The notes under the pieces are model-generated. The model saw only the letters and a program-made list of their open reading frames with translations, had not been told where the DNA came from and ran no database searches. From positions 586,251-650,250 of the forward strand of contig JACEHZ010000366.1 in assembly GCA_017893485.1 (NCBI GenBank): a stretch of 64,000 nt of DNA, given 5' to 3'. This DNA is from Hemerocallis citrina (Eukaryota > Streptophyta > Magnoliopsida > Asparagales > Asphodelaceae). Below are positions 31,106 through 44,251 of the stretch, in pieces. Numbering within the stretch: the first letter of the stretch is position 1; every line of letters starts with the position of its first letter. The position numbers and the translations under genes were made by a program.

Positions 31106-33306
31106 TCATATAGTATACCTAGCGAGTTTCTTTGGGCAAGTTCTTGCATCGTGTCCTTGCCCCCGCAAACCGCAACAATTGCACTTTCTTGGTTTTCCTC
31201 TAGTTTTCTCTCGCATTGGCTTGAACCTCTTTCCACTTGGTCTTCCCTTAGTTTTGCATTGGCTTGGCTCTTCAACAACAACTTGAGACAATACCAAGTC
31301 CTTTCCATAAACTCGTGTTCCACTACCTTCGGCTACTCCACTACTTTGAGGTTGCATAGGAACAAATCCTTCAATACACTTGAGCATGTTATCACGCATA
31401 AACGTGTAACCTTCATCGGAAGCTAACCCAATCTCAACTTGTTGTTTTGCTAAGTTACTCAACTCACAATAGCGGGATGCAAAATTCTTGCTATTGCCTT
31501 CATCAATGCCTCTTATATTTGTGAAGGTGTAGTTTCTTCTAATCACTTCTCGGGACCATCTTCTTAAAATATATTGTTTTGGGAGTTCATTACAATTTAA
31601 GTACTTTAGAAAAGCCAAAAGATGCTTGCAAGGGATGCCAACAAATTCAAACATGAAGCAAGAACAACTACCAAACTGAGTTCCCTTTGCATAGGTAATC
31701 ATGGTCTCATTTTCTTGTTTACCACACAACCTCACTGTGTAATAAGCATTTGCAGCATTCTCGTGATCTTCCACTAAACTAATATTATACAGTAGGCTTG
31801 ATCTGAGTTGCCTTTGAAAATCATAGAACATTACCAAAGTGTACACTTGGGCCATTTGTTCCTCCATAAACCACTCGGTCTTCAATTTAGGTTTTTGCTC
31901 AAGTGTGCGATGGTTTTCTTTAAGTTCTTGTTCTCTTTGTTTTCCAATTACCCTCTCAAAGATTATGGCAAATTCTAGAAGTGAGTACTTCTTGTGAGTA
32001 TGCTTCTTTAAGAAAGAATTCATCGTCTCGCTTCTTTGGCTACTTGACATGCCGGCCCAAAAGTGAGGTCTATGATAAACGGGAGCCCATTTCTCACGGA
32101 TTTCAAAATTATCATTCAACCATTTATTATTTTCCGCTCCATATTCTATCATCAATGACTTCCATTTTTGTTCAAAAGAAATGCTATTATAAGTGTTCCA
32201 AATAATCTCTTTAAAAGCATCCATAAACTTCACATTTTGCACCAACTGAGGCAACTCTCCAGGTATCTTATCTAAAATATGCCATACACAATACCTATGC
32301 CGAATTTGAGGGAAAACTTGTTTAATTGCAGCACCTATCCCACGGTCTTGATCCGTTATGATCCCAAGTGGAGCATGTTTCATGAATCCTAACCATTTCT
32401 CAAATAACCAAACAAAGGATGAAGCTGTTTCATTTGGAATCAAACCACAACCAAGAAAAACTGACTGCCAGTGATGATTTATTCCAACAAATGGAACAAA
32501 TAGCATACCGTAGCGGTTTGTACTATGTGTTGCATCAAATGAAACTACATCACCAAACTCTTCATAATTCATTCGAGCTATACCATCCACCCAAATACAA
32601 TGAGACAATCTACCACACTCATCTTGCTCGAATGCATAAAAAAATGAAGGATCTTTTTCCCTTTACCATTGGAAATAGTCAATTAACAATTGGCCATCAT
32701 GACCTTTTAACGACTCCCTCATGTCTCTTTCATGATTTCTAGCATCAGTTTCAGTAAAACCAACCTTACATATCCCCCACTAGTATTTTCAAAAAAATTC
32801 ATTTGTTTGCATGTAGGGATATTAGCACCCGAAAGTTGTTCCATTAATAGTTTATCTGAACTTGACACAACCCTATTTTTCGGCAACAAATGTCGTCTAC
32901 TAGGTGAGGTGAAAGCATAATTGTGTACTTCATGAAAAGAATAAAATGACCATGAATTTGCTACTTTGTTTAATCTGACACAAACCAAAGCATTGCAAAC
33001 AGTTCTAGATGTAGTTCCCATCCTAACTTCATTATTCTTACTTTTCGACAACCCCGCTTTATTACAAAGAAACGTCTTGTCTACTACCTCACCATCCTTG
33101 AGTTTCTGACTTCCCTTACGCATTTGAAAGCCACCACATTTCGCATAACTATTATAAAATTGTTCTGCTTGTTCAAGGGTATCAAATGTCATACCTAGCT
33201 TTGGTATTAGATGATCATCAACTATGGGTGTAAAATCACCTTCTTGTACCGACAGAGAATTGTCACCAAGTTGTGAGCAGCCTTCCCCACTCTCCATGCC
33301 TATCAA
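31106..33306 (-). pseudogene. MULE transposase, FAR1/MURA type, one frameshift and one stop
   Basis: This cut-and-paste transposase would act in the nucleus on the element's TIRs. The N-terminal part (33306-32750) holds the FAR1-type WRKY-GCM1 DNA-binding region (TFDTLEQAEQFYNSYAKCGG, TFLCNKAG, RTVCNALVCV, SFHEVHNYAF). A frame change near 32747 is needed to continue as GFTETDARNHERDMRESLKG, and a TAA near 32652 follows DYFQW. From 32608 the frame is intact: MULE domain with DDE residues in VVSFDATHSTNRYG and GIITDQDRGIG, CVWHI, a SWIM zinc finger (CSCFMFEFVGIPCKHLLAFL) and a C-terminal zinc knuckle (CNCCGLRGQGHDARTCP). Two lesions only, so recently active ancestors are likely. It resembles FHY3/FAR1-related genes, but the TIRs make it a transposon. 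Confidence 0.92.
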
Positions 33307-33589
33307 GTCAATACCAGCAACAGATTAAATGGCAATACAACCTCCAGAATATCCTACACATAAAGTAGCAATATAAGCAACCTGGTCAACATAAATACCT
33401 CTTCCACAATAACACACAAACACTTCCATAACCAAACACAAACACAAACTCAAACACAAACACAAATTCTAATAAGGAACTCAAAATTAAATTTAAAATG
33501 TTCACTAAATTAATTTGTGCCAATTACCTTTAGCAGTCTGATGTGATGTCGGAGCTAGGAGGTCTCGTTGATGTCGGAGGTGATATCTG

Positions 33590-34171
33590 CAGGAAGAGGT
33601 GAAGAGGATTTGGGGGTTTGGAGTAAGGAAGAGGGGCGTCGACTGAAAGATGGTATGGGGATTTCGATTATGGTCTCGAATTGGGGGAATAGAGAGGGAA
33701 GAGGAGAAGATGAGAAGGAAATGAACGGTTTTGGGGTTTCGCAGATTTGAGGGAACGGAAGAGGAGAATCGAACTTCGAGGAGATTTGGGGTTTCTCGAA
33801 CGGTTTTGAGGATGGGGAAGAGTACGATGAGATGGGTTCTTGAACGGTTTTGAGGACGGGGAAGAGGAGAATCAAACTTCGGCTTGGGGAGTTCGAGGCC
33901 TTGGGGATTTGGATTTGGGTTGAGTACTTGAGCGTGAGGAAGATGAGGAAGATAGGGTTTAGGAAAGCTTAGCGTGAGGAAGATGAGAAAGATTGGGGAT
34001 TTCGACAGTGAGGTGAACTGGAGAGCGTGAGGATGTAATTGACGAAAATGTCCTTCTCATTACTGGTTTGAGCGGAGAGAGTAATGACCCTTAGATGAGC
34101 ATGATGATGCAATCTGAAATCGAACGGTTCTGAGCGAGTGCTCACCAGAATGGTGAGCAACGGAAGGTTTC
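33590..34171 (-). repeat. MULE right terminal inverted repeat
   Basis: Complement of 26750-27420. It ends ...CAACGGAAGGTTTC at 34171 and borders a TA tract. Confidence 0.88.
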
Positions 34172-34172
34172 T

Positions 34173-34288
<116 letters not shown>

Positions 34289-34452
34289 ATTAAATAAATA
34301 AAGGAGTTGTTTGGAGATTTGAATTTGAGGTTTTTGGGGGGGGGGACTTTTAAGGGGAAAAATATGTTTTGTGAGGTTAGATCTGGGCCTTTCATTTTGG
34401 AGAGATTGAAGGAGAACCACTTGATAGCTTTCTTTGTGTTTTATTATATAGA

Positions 34453-34909
34453 TATGTTGAAAAGTAAAATGTTGCCGTTTGGTATAAACATAGTGGTTGA
34501 ATGGCAATTCATGTCATTTAATTGGGAAAAAAATAGTGCATGGGGGCCCCATGTTGAAGAAAGAAACAACAAAGGGCTGTTTGACTTAGGTCAATGCCAT
34601 GGTGAGTGGCATTTGAGGTGGGGGCCACCCGGGAATTATGGCGTTGAAGACAGATGCACTGGCTTTCTCCTGATGACGTCATGCACGTGGGTGAAACTGT
34701 GCATTATCGGGAGAAAGGTAAGTAATAGTCCCATATCGGGAGATTATTTGAATAAAATAATATATAAATAATAATTCCTATGATCAAGAGTCACCAATTC
34801 GGTTAACCACCTTTTGAGAGGCAGCCTGTGGTGGGTAGTTGTACTACATAGTATCTATTTTGTCTTCTAAATTGTATAAAATATCCGAGCTAGGGGCAGG
34901 GGCGTTACA
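34453..34909 (+). mobile_element. TRIM-1 left LTR, remainder
   Basis: It continues the LTR after the Helitron and ends GGGGCGTTACA at 34909. It is ~250 bp longer than the right LTR because of an internal segment (about 34463-34720, containing 'ggtgggggccacccgggaat') absent from the right copy. Either that copy has a deletion or this one an insertion. Confidence 0.85.
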
Positions 34910-35173
34910 AATGGTATTAAAGCCAACTTTCGACACCGAGTGTGGGTAAGAGTTGGTGAGATGTATGCCTGAGATGGAGCTAGCAGATGTACAGGTATGC
35001 CTGAGAGGGAGAGAGGTTGCGGTCTGAAATAATGGACAACCTGCAGAATCGGGGTACTGTGCAGCTAACAGAATCAAGGTACTCCACTCCACATTGGCTA
35101 GAAAGGAGATCTTGCACTAGGTTGTGCATGCCCCGTGCTCAGCGAGGACGCTGATTTCTGAAGGGGGGTTGTG
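34910..35173 (+). mobile_element. TRIM-1 internal domain (264 bp), non-coding
   Basis: It contains PBS and a polypurine tract (GAAGGGGGGTT near 35159) and no protein. A miniature LTR element of this layout must be mobilised in trans. The same internal sequence recurs inverted at 38613-38815 (TRIM-2), sharing 'gccgatgttgagagg'-type and 'gctcagcgaggac' segments. Confidence 0.88.
34912..34924 (+). promoter_or_regulatory. TRIM-1 primer binding site
   Basis: TGGTATTAAAGCC, two bases after the LTR, is a two-mismatch version of the initiator tRNA-Met site. Confidence 0.8.
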
Positions 35174-35424
35174 TGTAACACCCCGTAATTTTCAAAGAGT
35201 ATATATATGTAGTATATATATGTTGAAAAAGTATTGGAATTTGTCCCATATCGGGAGAAAACTTGAATAAAATAATATATAAATAATATTGCCTATGATT
35301 AAGACTCACCAATTCGGTTAACCACCTTTTGAGAGGCAGCCTGTGGTGGGCAGTTGTACTACATAGTATCTAATTTGTCTTTTAAATTGTATAAATTGTC
35401 TGAGCTAGGGGCAGGGGCGTTACA
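35174..35424 (+). mobile_element. TRIM-1 right LTR (251 bp)
   Basis: TGTAACACCCCG...GGGGCGTTACA. It supplies the uninterrupted version of the Helitron insertion site. The right-hand copia integrase follows at 35430. Confidence 0.92.
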
Positions 35425-36637
35425 AATCCTATTTTATAACACTTACCAATGACTTTTTGAGATTCGAATGTGTATTTAATGATATACAAATTTGAAGCTT
35501 TTGAAAAATTCAATGAGTATAGGTTTGAAGTTGAGAAAAAAATTGGTAAAAGTATCAAAGCACTTCGTTCAGATCGAGGTGGTAAATATGAATCCAGTGA
35601 ATGTGATAATTATCTCAAAGATAATGGGATTCTCTTTCAATGGACTCCACCTGAAATGCCTCAGCCTAACGATCTAGCAGAAATGAGAAATTGAACAATG
35701 TTGGACATGACGCAGTCCATGATGTCCTTCACTGGTCTTCAGTTATCGTTATTGGGATATGCTCTAGAGACCGTAGCATACCTCCTGATATGAAAAAAAA
35801 CCAAATCTTGAACATGTTAAGATTTAGGGTCGTTCTGCTTATATGAAGAAATTAGATGCAGATAAACTCGATGAGATATCTGAATAATGTAGATTCTAAC
35901 GAAAGTATAGGGTATTGTTTCTACTTCCCAATTTGACGAAAGGTATTTTTCAGTAAGTATACCACTTTTTTTTGGAAAAGGAGTTTATCCAAGAAGATGG
36001 CAGTGGGAGAAACATCCAACTTAGTGATGTTCAAGACCACAATCAAACTCACACAGAGTTGTGGAGAGTCCACAACTTGTTCCTGAACACCAATCACACC
36101 CATCGAATTACCGAAACTCCTCGAAAGTCTGCGAGCATGCAAAATGCACCATATAGATTGAATCTGGTCATTGAGAATTGCACATCCAATATTGAGATTG
36201 AGGATCAACAAACTTATCTATATGCTATCAAAAATGATGATTGCAATAAATGGCAAGATGCCATGAAATCTAAATATGACTCCATGTATTCCAAAAAAGT
36301 ATCCACAACATGTTCCAGAACCAGTCACCCATCGAATTACCGAAACTCCTCAAAAGTCCGCGAGAGTGCAAAATGCACCAGATAGATTGAATCTGGTCAT
36401 TGAGAATGATGCATCCAATATTGAGATTGAGGATCCAAAAACTTATCTATAAGCTATCAAAAATGATGATTGACTCCATGAATTCCAACAAAGTATGGAC
36501 TTTGGTGGATGCACCTAAGGGAATAATACTCATTGGGTGCAATTGGATCTTTAAGAGAAAGACCAGAGATGATTGAAAGGTGGAGACCTATAAGACCAAG
36601 TTGGCGGTGAAAGGTTTTAAACAAACTCATAGTATAG
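35425..36637 (+). pseudogene. pol: Copia integrase C-terminal half and linker to RT, degenerate
   Basis: It continues the integrase from 26522: YFITLTNDF, a stop, then YLMIYKFEAFEKFNEYRFEV, KSIKALRSDRGGKYESSECD (second catalytic Asp region) and NGILFQWTPPEMPQPNDLAE (the position of the catalytic Glu). After several breaks the linker gives TYLYAIKNDDCNKWQDAMKS, which is duplicated at about 36069-36299 and 36300-36482. It then reaches the RT start (CNWIFKR, KGFKQTHSI) before the next insertion at 36638. RT continues at 47291. Confidence 0.88.
36069..36482 (+). repeat. ~230 bp tandem duplication inside the copia linker
   Basis: 'catcgaattaccgaaactcc' occurs at 36101 and 36330, and the following ~150 bases match closely. 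The second copy lacks the segment encoding NKWQDAMKSKY. The duplication post-dates loss of function or contributed to it. Confidence 0.88.
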
Positions 36638-37332
36638 TGTAACACCTCGGAACCCGAACACTGGGGACCATGCATTACTCACAAGATCGATACTTCAATT
36701 TCATATATAACATAATATAACACAGGGAAACATAGATAATCTTACTATATGTCCAAATCACATGGATTAATAAGGTGACAGATTCTCAAGATGCTACACA
36801 TTTATTCTATCTCCTCAGGCAAACTTACCTGCAAAATCACAATCTGTAGGACCGTTAGTTTGCGAGGTTGACAGAAAGAATCACAACAACTCTTGCAACT
36901 ACCAACCAAGGCAAAATAAGATTAAAGGTGATTTAATGAGTAATGACAATTTTAAATGAAAAGTTCATGACATGGAAATGCCAATTGTTTTATATTGTTA
37001 AAAGTTGTCCGACAAGATACTATTTCATAATTTCTATATACATATGTTAACTATGGTTCACTAATGTATGCTTGTTTGGAATGCAATGCTGACTATACAA
37101 CATAGTTTATGAATGCAAGCTACTGGGCGTTACTTCTCATTTGGGGAATAACCGCTCGTTGTGCATGCCTAAACCCAATGACTAGGACTCCAATATGTTG
37201 TCTTGTGTAAGCCGACCTCCCTGGTTCATGGACCTTACAGGCCTACCCCTAGCCCACACACATGGATTTACCGAGCGTATCCTCAATCGTCAACCCTAAC
37301 GAGTCAGTCTTCCGTAACTACGGACCTGCTAG
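36638..37332 (-). mobile_element. Old gypsy-type solo LTR (LTR-A), 3' part
   Basis: The plus strand starts TGTAACACCTCGG. Together with the far end at about 47290 (GGTGTTAC) this brackets the whole insertion in the copia RT. It shares an ordered set of motifs with 37333-38237 ('tggatttaccgagcgtatcc', 'ctagcccacacaca', 'ccgtaactacggacc'), showing two related LTRs end to end. The minus orientation is inferred from the promoter-like side of LTR-B. Confidence 0.65.
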
Positions 37333-38237
37333 TGTAACGCCCCGAATTCCAAACACAGGTAATTCGTAGTAAATACAGGATCTTTTACTTCAAATTTGTA
37401 TAAATTTATAAGGAATTTAAAACTTTTTATTTACAACTTTAATCTTTACAATAACACAGCGGAATAAATGAATACAACATGATTTATGATAATGAAACTT
37501 CTTAAATCTTGTAACATCTCATCATAGTGATTTCAAGTCCACGCCAAGTCCGATCCTACAACTAAGAAACTGTGGGCACGTCAGTTGCAAACAACCGATG
37601 CAATGATGTAATACAACGACTCTTTAATTTAGCAAACATAAACTTGAATGCAAACAGGAAAAGTGACTATCCTAGTCATGTCATTGTATGACATGAACCT
37701 AAAGCCTAACGCAATCATTTATACTTACGATGACACTAATGCACACTTGTTTGGATTCTATGCATCTCATACTACATAGGTCCGAGGGTAAGTCTTTAAC
37801 ATACTTCTCATTATAGGGTTTACATCCCACGTCATGCAATACCTAACCCAATGAATATACTCCAACATGTAGTCACCGATGAGTCGCACCCCCAGGATAT
37901 TGGACCTTACCAGCCTACTCCTAGCCCACATATAGTGGATTTACCTGGCATATCCTCAGCTATGAATCCTAGCAAGTTGATCTCTCGTAACTACAGACCT
38001 TACCGGCATACCCTAGCCCACACACCAAGGATTTACTGGGTGTATCCTTGGTCCCGACCATTCCTAGAAACTATAGTCTCTTTACCGGCCTTTTCGATGA
38101 TAGACAGACATACCCTGGCCCATATACATGGATTTATCGGGAATATTCCTTGATCTTGAACCCTTAGGAGCAGCACTTTCTTTACCAGACATGTTCGTTG
38201 TTGTTTAAATCATATATTCTTCTAGTGTTTATCCCTA

Positions 38238-38612
38238 TGTAATGCCCCGAGCCCGGCTTAGCTGCGCACGCGGCTACACGTGCGCGCAATATGCGAACAA
38301 ATAAAATCCTTACAACTGCCCACCACAGGCATTCTTCACAAAAGGGGCTATAACCATTTAGGTACCCTTTGATCATTATCTATTCTATTTATCTCACTTT
38401 TTTCCACATTATATTATATATATACTAGTTTAATGTACGTTCGATGCCCGCCTACTAAAAATATAGTCATAAAATTAAATGAATATATATCGATTTTTTT
38501 TATATTTGTTTGGTTACAAACCCCAACTCTCCCATTAAAATAGTAAAGATATATATATTATACATTTCCAATTAATATTATATATATACACTATTAAGTA
38601 CGGGGTGTGACA
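38238..38612 (-). mobile_element. TRIM-2, LTR copy (3' in element sense)
   Basis: On minus it runs from TGTCACACCCCG to GGGGCATTACA. It matches 38816-40088 outside inserted sequence. A ~150 bp insertion at about 38422-38570 begins 'ctagtttaatgtacgttcga', possibly a degenerate Helitron 3' end. Confidence 0.82.
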
Positions 38613-38815
38613 CACACCCCGCCTTAAGAACTCAGTGTCCTCGCTGAGCCCGGGACTTGCAACCTGATCCGGGATCACTTTCTAGCCGATGTTGAGAGGA
38701 CTACCCCGATTCTGCTAGTTGTAGAATCCCTACCCGGCGACCTATACCAACCTTGCTCCATCTCAGGCGTACATCTTGCACACACTCGGTATCGAAAGTC
38801 AGCTCTAATACCATT
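38613..38815 (-). mobile_element. TRIM-2 internal domain with PBS
   Basis: On the minus strand it begins AATGGTATTAGAGCTGAC, an initiator-Met PBS, and ends with a purine-rich 'cttaaggcggggtg'. It is homologous to the TRIM-1 internal domain and has no coding capacity. Confidence 0.88.
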
Positions 38816-39106
38816 TGTAACGCCCAAGTCTGACTCAGCTGCCCACGCGGCTACACGTACGTGCAATACGCGAATAAATAAAATCCTAACAACTGCTCAC
38901 CACAGGCGTGCTTCACAAAAGGGACTATAGCTATTTAGGTACCCTTTGATCATTAGCTATTCTATTTATCTCACAATTTTTTCCACAACTGCTCACCACA
39001 GGCGTGTTTCACAAAAGGGACTATATCCATTTAGGTACCCTTTGATCATTAGCTATTCTATTTATCTCACAATTTTTTCCACATTATATTATATATATAT
39101 ATATAT

Positions 39107-39469
39107 ACATGAAAATTTTTCATTGTGCACCACCCCTCCGTGTACACTCGGCCTTCCCGCCTTTGTATCGACAATCCGAACCGTTCACATTGATCTACAC
39201 ATTTAAATTAGTCTAAATATGTAAAAATCAAATCATTTGAATTCATTTTCACATCCATCATGTGACAATAAAAAGCATTGATTTTCAGCCATACAATTTT
39301 GTAACACTTCAATGGATGGGCAAATGAATTTCAAATGATTTGATTTTACATATTTAGACTAATTTAGATGTGTAGATCAATGTTAACGGTTCAGATCGTT
39401 GATACGAAGGCGGGAAGGCCGAGTACACATGCCTTGTGCACCATAGGTGGTGCATAACGAAAGACTTCC

Positions 39470-39472
<3 letters not shown>
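39107..39472. mobile_element. ~366 bp MITE with ~140 bp inverted arms
   Basis: The left arm ('cattgtgcaccacccctccg', 'actcggccttcccgcctttg', 'aattagtctaaatatgtaaa') is repeated inverted in the right arm ('gactaatttagatgtgtaga', 'aaggcgggaaggccgagtac', 'catgccttgtgcaccatagg'). A short spacer around 39240-39310 has no coding. It was inserted in the TA tract of the TRIM-2 LTR. The superfamily is uncertain because TA flanks hide the target duplication. Confidence 0.85.

Positions 39473-41840
<2,368 letters not shown>

Positions 41841-41876
<36 letters not shown>
41841..41876 (+). repeat. 36-base poly-C run
   Basis: The run of C replaces the 'agccccccttag' seen at the same point of copy 1 (six C). 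It follows immediately on the end of the second duplication copy. Confidence 0.95.
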
Positions 41877-41878
<2 letters not shown>

Positions 41879-41942
41879 AGACTCGAACCCGAGCAACAAC
41901 CCAGAGCGCCAACCCCCTTCACGTGCTAACCAAGAAGTCCAA
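41877..41942 (-). mobile_element. tRNA-derived, SINE-head-like segment
   Basis: On the minus strand 'cttggttagcacgtgaaggg' resembles a Pol III A box and 'ctcgggttcgagtctcc' a B box (GGTTCGAGTC), with spacing near 40 bases. The halves do not fold as a complete tRNA. It may be a SINE head or a decayed tRNA pseudogene. Confidence 0.4.
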
Positions 41943-43314
41943 ACATCATATCTGACTATAACCTCCTTAAATTACTTTTATAATAACTCCCTGTTTCTCC
42001 CATAATTTTAATTTAATCGTATAACTTCAAATTTTCTTTTTCTTTAAATGTTTTAAGGATTATTACTATACACAGCACCTCTAAAATTTTCATGACGAAA
42101 AATATCTCTAATTTAATATATTTTAACTTGGAAATTATTCAAATCAATATAGGTAGAGTAATCTTTAACCTTTACATTCTTATTCCTTATTAATTCATAT
42201 TAGACTAAAATTTATTTTAAATTTATATAATTAGTATGCATGCCCTACCAATTATTATAAAGTTAGGAAAAATACCCATACCCCCAATCCACTTGCAAAT
42301 CTACATGCGATTCTAACATAAATTTCTCAATTTTGCAAATTGTTATGCATACTCAATTTCACATATACAATTTAATCTTGGTGTCCCAAAATCTAACATG
42401 AATCAACATTCATGAATTATCGTACATGAGAAAACACACATGATATTAACACACAAGAAATCTTATGCCAATTTATTTTTTTGAATGCATGACAAATCTA
42501 CTTCCATGTTATATCTCCATCTATTCATCTAGTCTATTTAATCTAGCATGCATCAATACTCAATTTAATTCACCAATCACATTCTAGATTACACAAAGCA
42601 ATTATCTAATAATTTCATGCATCAAATAACTAATTTAGAAATTAAAGAGGGACCCACCTCAAATGCTCATAGCAGTATAATCCCATAGACAAGATAATGC
42701 TCCCAAGCTCTAAGCTCCACACCAAAGAAATCCCGGCCTTCCTCTTTAGCACAACCCGCAAGCTCCTTTGCTTTCTTTCTTTATTTTCTTTTATTCTGGT
42801 TTTGCATTTTTCTCATGACAAGAGGTGATCTATTTATAGGACAAATTAAGGAGTAGTTATAATAACACCTCACCTCCTAAAAGCACTCATCACTAACACA
42901 CTCACTCCCCCACTACCCCACTCTGTCCACTCACACTTGGCTGGCCAATCAATGTGTGTGCACATGCACGTGCACGTGTATTCAATGTGTGTGCACACTT
43001 CTTCATACAAATTTTATTTTTAATTATGTGTGTAGGTTACATCCTATAATGTGCACTACTTCATCTAGATTTTAAATGCACGTTAGTTGCACACAAACTA
43101 ATTTGGAGTTCAAATTTATAATAAATTTAATGTGTCACAAATTATCGGTTAAAGTCTAGTTGATTTTAATAAAAATAAATCACACATTTGTGACTAGTAA
43201 AATAAGAGGCAAAATTTTTATGGTTAAAGAGAATTTTAGGAACCAACACGTGCACCAAATTTTACGTGCAAAGCACATGCAAAATAAAAATAAGTTTATT
43301 CTGGGGATATTACA
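41943..43314 (-). other. Promoter-proximal half of LTR-B
   Basis: Contains the minus-strand TATA box and the leader, plus 'gtgtgcacatgcacgtgcac' palindromic repeats around 42950-43000. No coding is seen. Confidence 0.55.
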
Positions 43315-44251
43315 ACTGGCCTACCTGTTGCCCACACATCTGGATTTACCGGGCGTATCCTTAGTCCCTAACATTCCTAGGAGCCGCAGCCCTTTACCGG
43401 ACACGTCCGTCATTATTTCTGTCATATCTTCTTCTAATGCAAGTTGTTAACTAAATGATGCAAAAATATAATCTAGATTTAATGATCCTTATTCCGAACT
43501 TACATTTCACACGAACTGGAATCTTGCTCACACAGACCCTATCCATTCCTCCCTTAGAGTTCTCAAACTTTGTCGGACCCGGGCCTCGCTTAAGTCACAA
43601 CCATTCACTTGGCTTTGACCAAGTCATCAACTTTCACTTTTACATCACTTTGACACCACTGCCCATTGCACTTGGCTCAATTATGTACAATACATACAAT
43701 TTCATCATTCAAACAATCAAGTAACGCCTTATATGAAAGTAAACTTCACATCATCTGAGTTATACCTACAAATTTGTATAGTTGTAAATCTCTGATTTCA
43801 TAGTATTATGAAGGGTAATCAACCCAAATTCAACTTCTGTTTAATTCGAGATAGTACAAACTCAGAGTCAAGTTTCAATTCTTTACAATTATACCTTAAA
43901 GTCCTTCATAACTCTAGCATAAGGGTGCAATAATTAATACGGGCCATCTAAACAATTCTCAAACTTTTATCAGAGTCAAACAAGTCCATTTAACCTTAAA
44001 TCAAAGCAATAGATAGAAGCATTGATCAAAAACTCAAATAAATAGTCAACGTGCCCACTCCATGCACCTTGCGGATGCTCTTTTGCTTCTGCATGGTGCT
44101 TCCGCAAGCACATGCGGTCACCTAATGGATGCACTTTGCGTAAGCTATTTTGCTTCTACACGCCTGCAGATTCCAATCTTCTTCTGTTTTGATTTCGATT
44201 TCAGTTCTTTCCATTATAACATAGAGCTATACATTTGCACAAGCATTTCTA
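43315..44251 (-). mobile_element. LTR-A middle part, resumed after LTR-B
   Basis: It opens with 'ctggcctacctgttgcccac' and 'tggatttaccgggcgtatcc', the same motif series as 37230-37320, directly continuing LTR-A. No coding is recognised. Confidence 0.55.

Larger units (their letters stand above)
26750..34171 (-). mobile_element. Mutator-like element (MULE), 7.4 kb
   Basis: Long terminal inverted repeats begin GAAACCTTCCGTTGCTCACC at 26750 and end with the complement at 34171. The inverted similarity extends about 580-670 bp inward (to ~27420 and ~33590), covering 'ctcactgtcaaaatccccaa', 'tactcaacccaaatccaaat' and 'cccatctcatcgtactcttc'. Inside are a FAR1/MURA-type transposase on the minus strand (31106-33306) and two captured host gene ends. 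A third copy of the outer ~130 bp of the TIR lies at 30353-30486. The element sits inside the TA tract of the Helitron. Confidence 0.92.

Noticed and set aside
31106..33306. Domesticated FHY3/FAR1 host gene
   Set aside because: It lies between ~600 bp inverted repeats, with a frameshift and a stop, so it is a transposon gene.
38422..38570. Small Helitron inside the TRIM-2 LTR
   Set aside because: It starts CTAG on the plus strand but I see neither a convincing hairpin nor a matching TC end, so it is only mentioned within TRIM-2.
41877..41942. Functional tRNA gene
   Set aside because: Acceptor and anticodon stems do not form; only A-box-like and B-box-like motifs remain.
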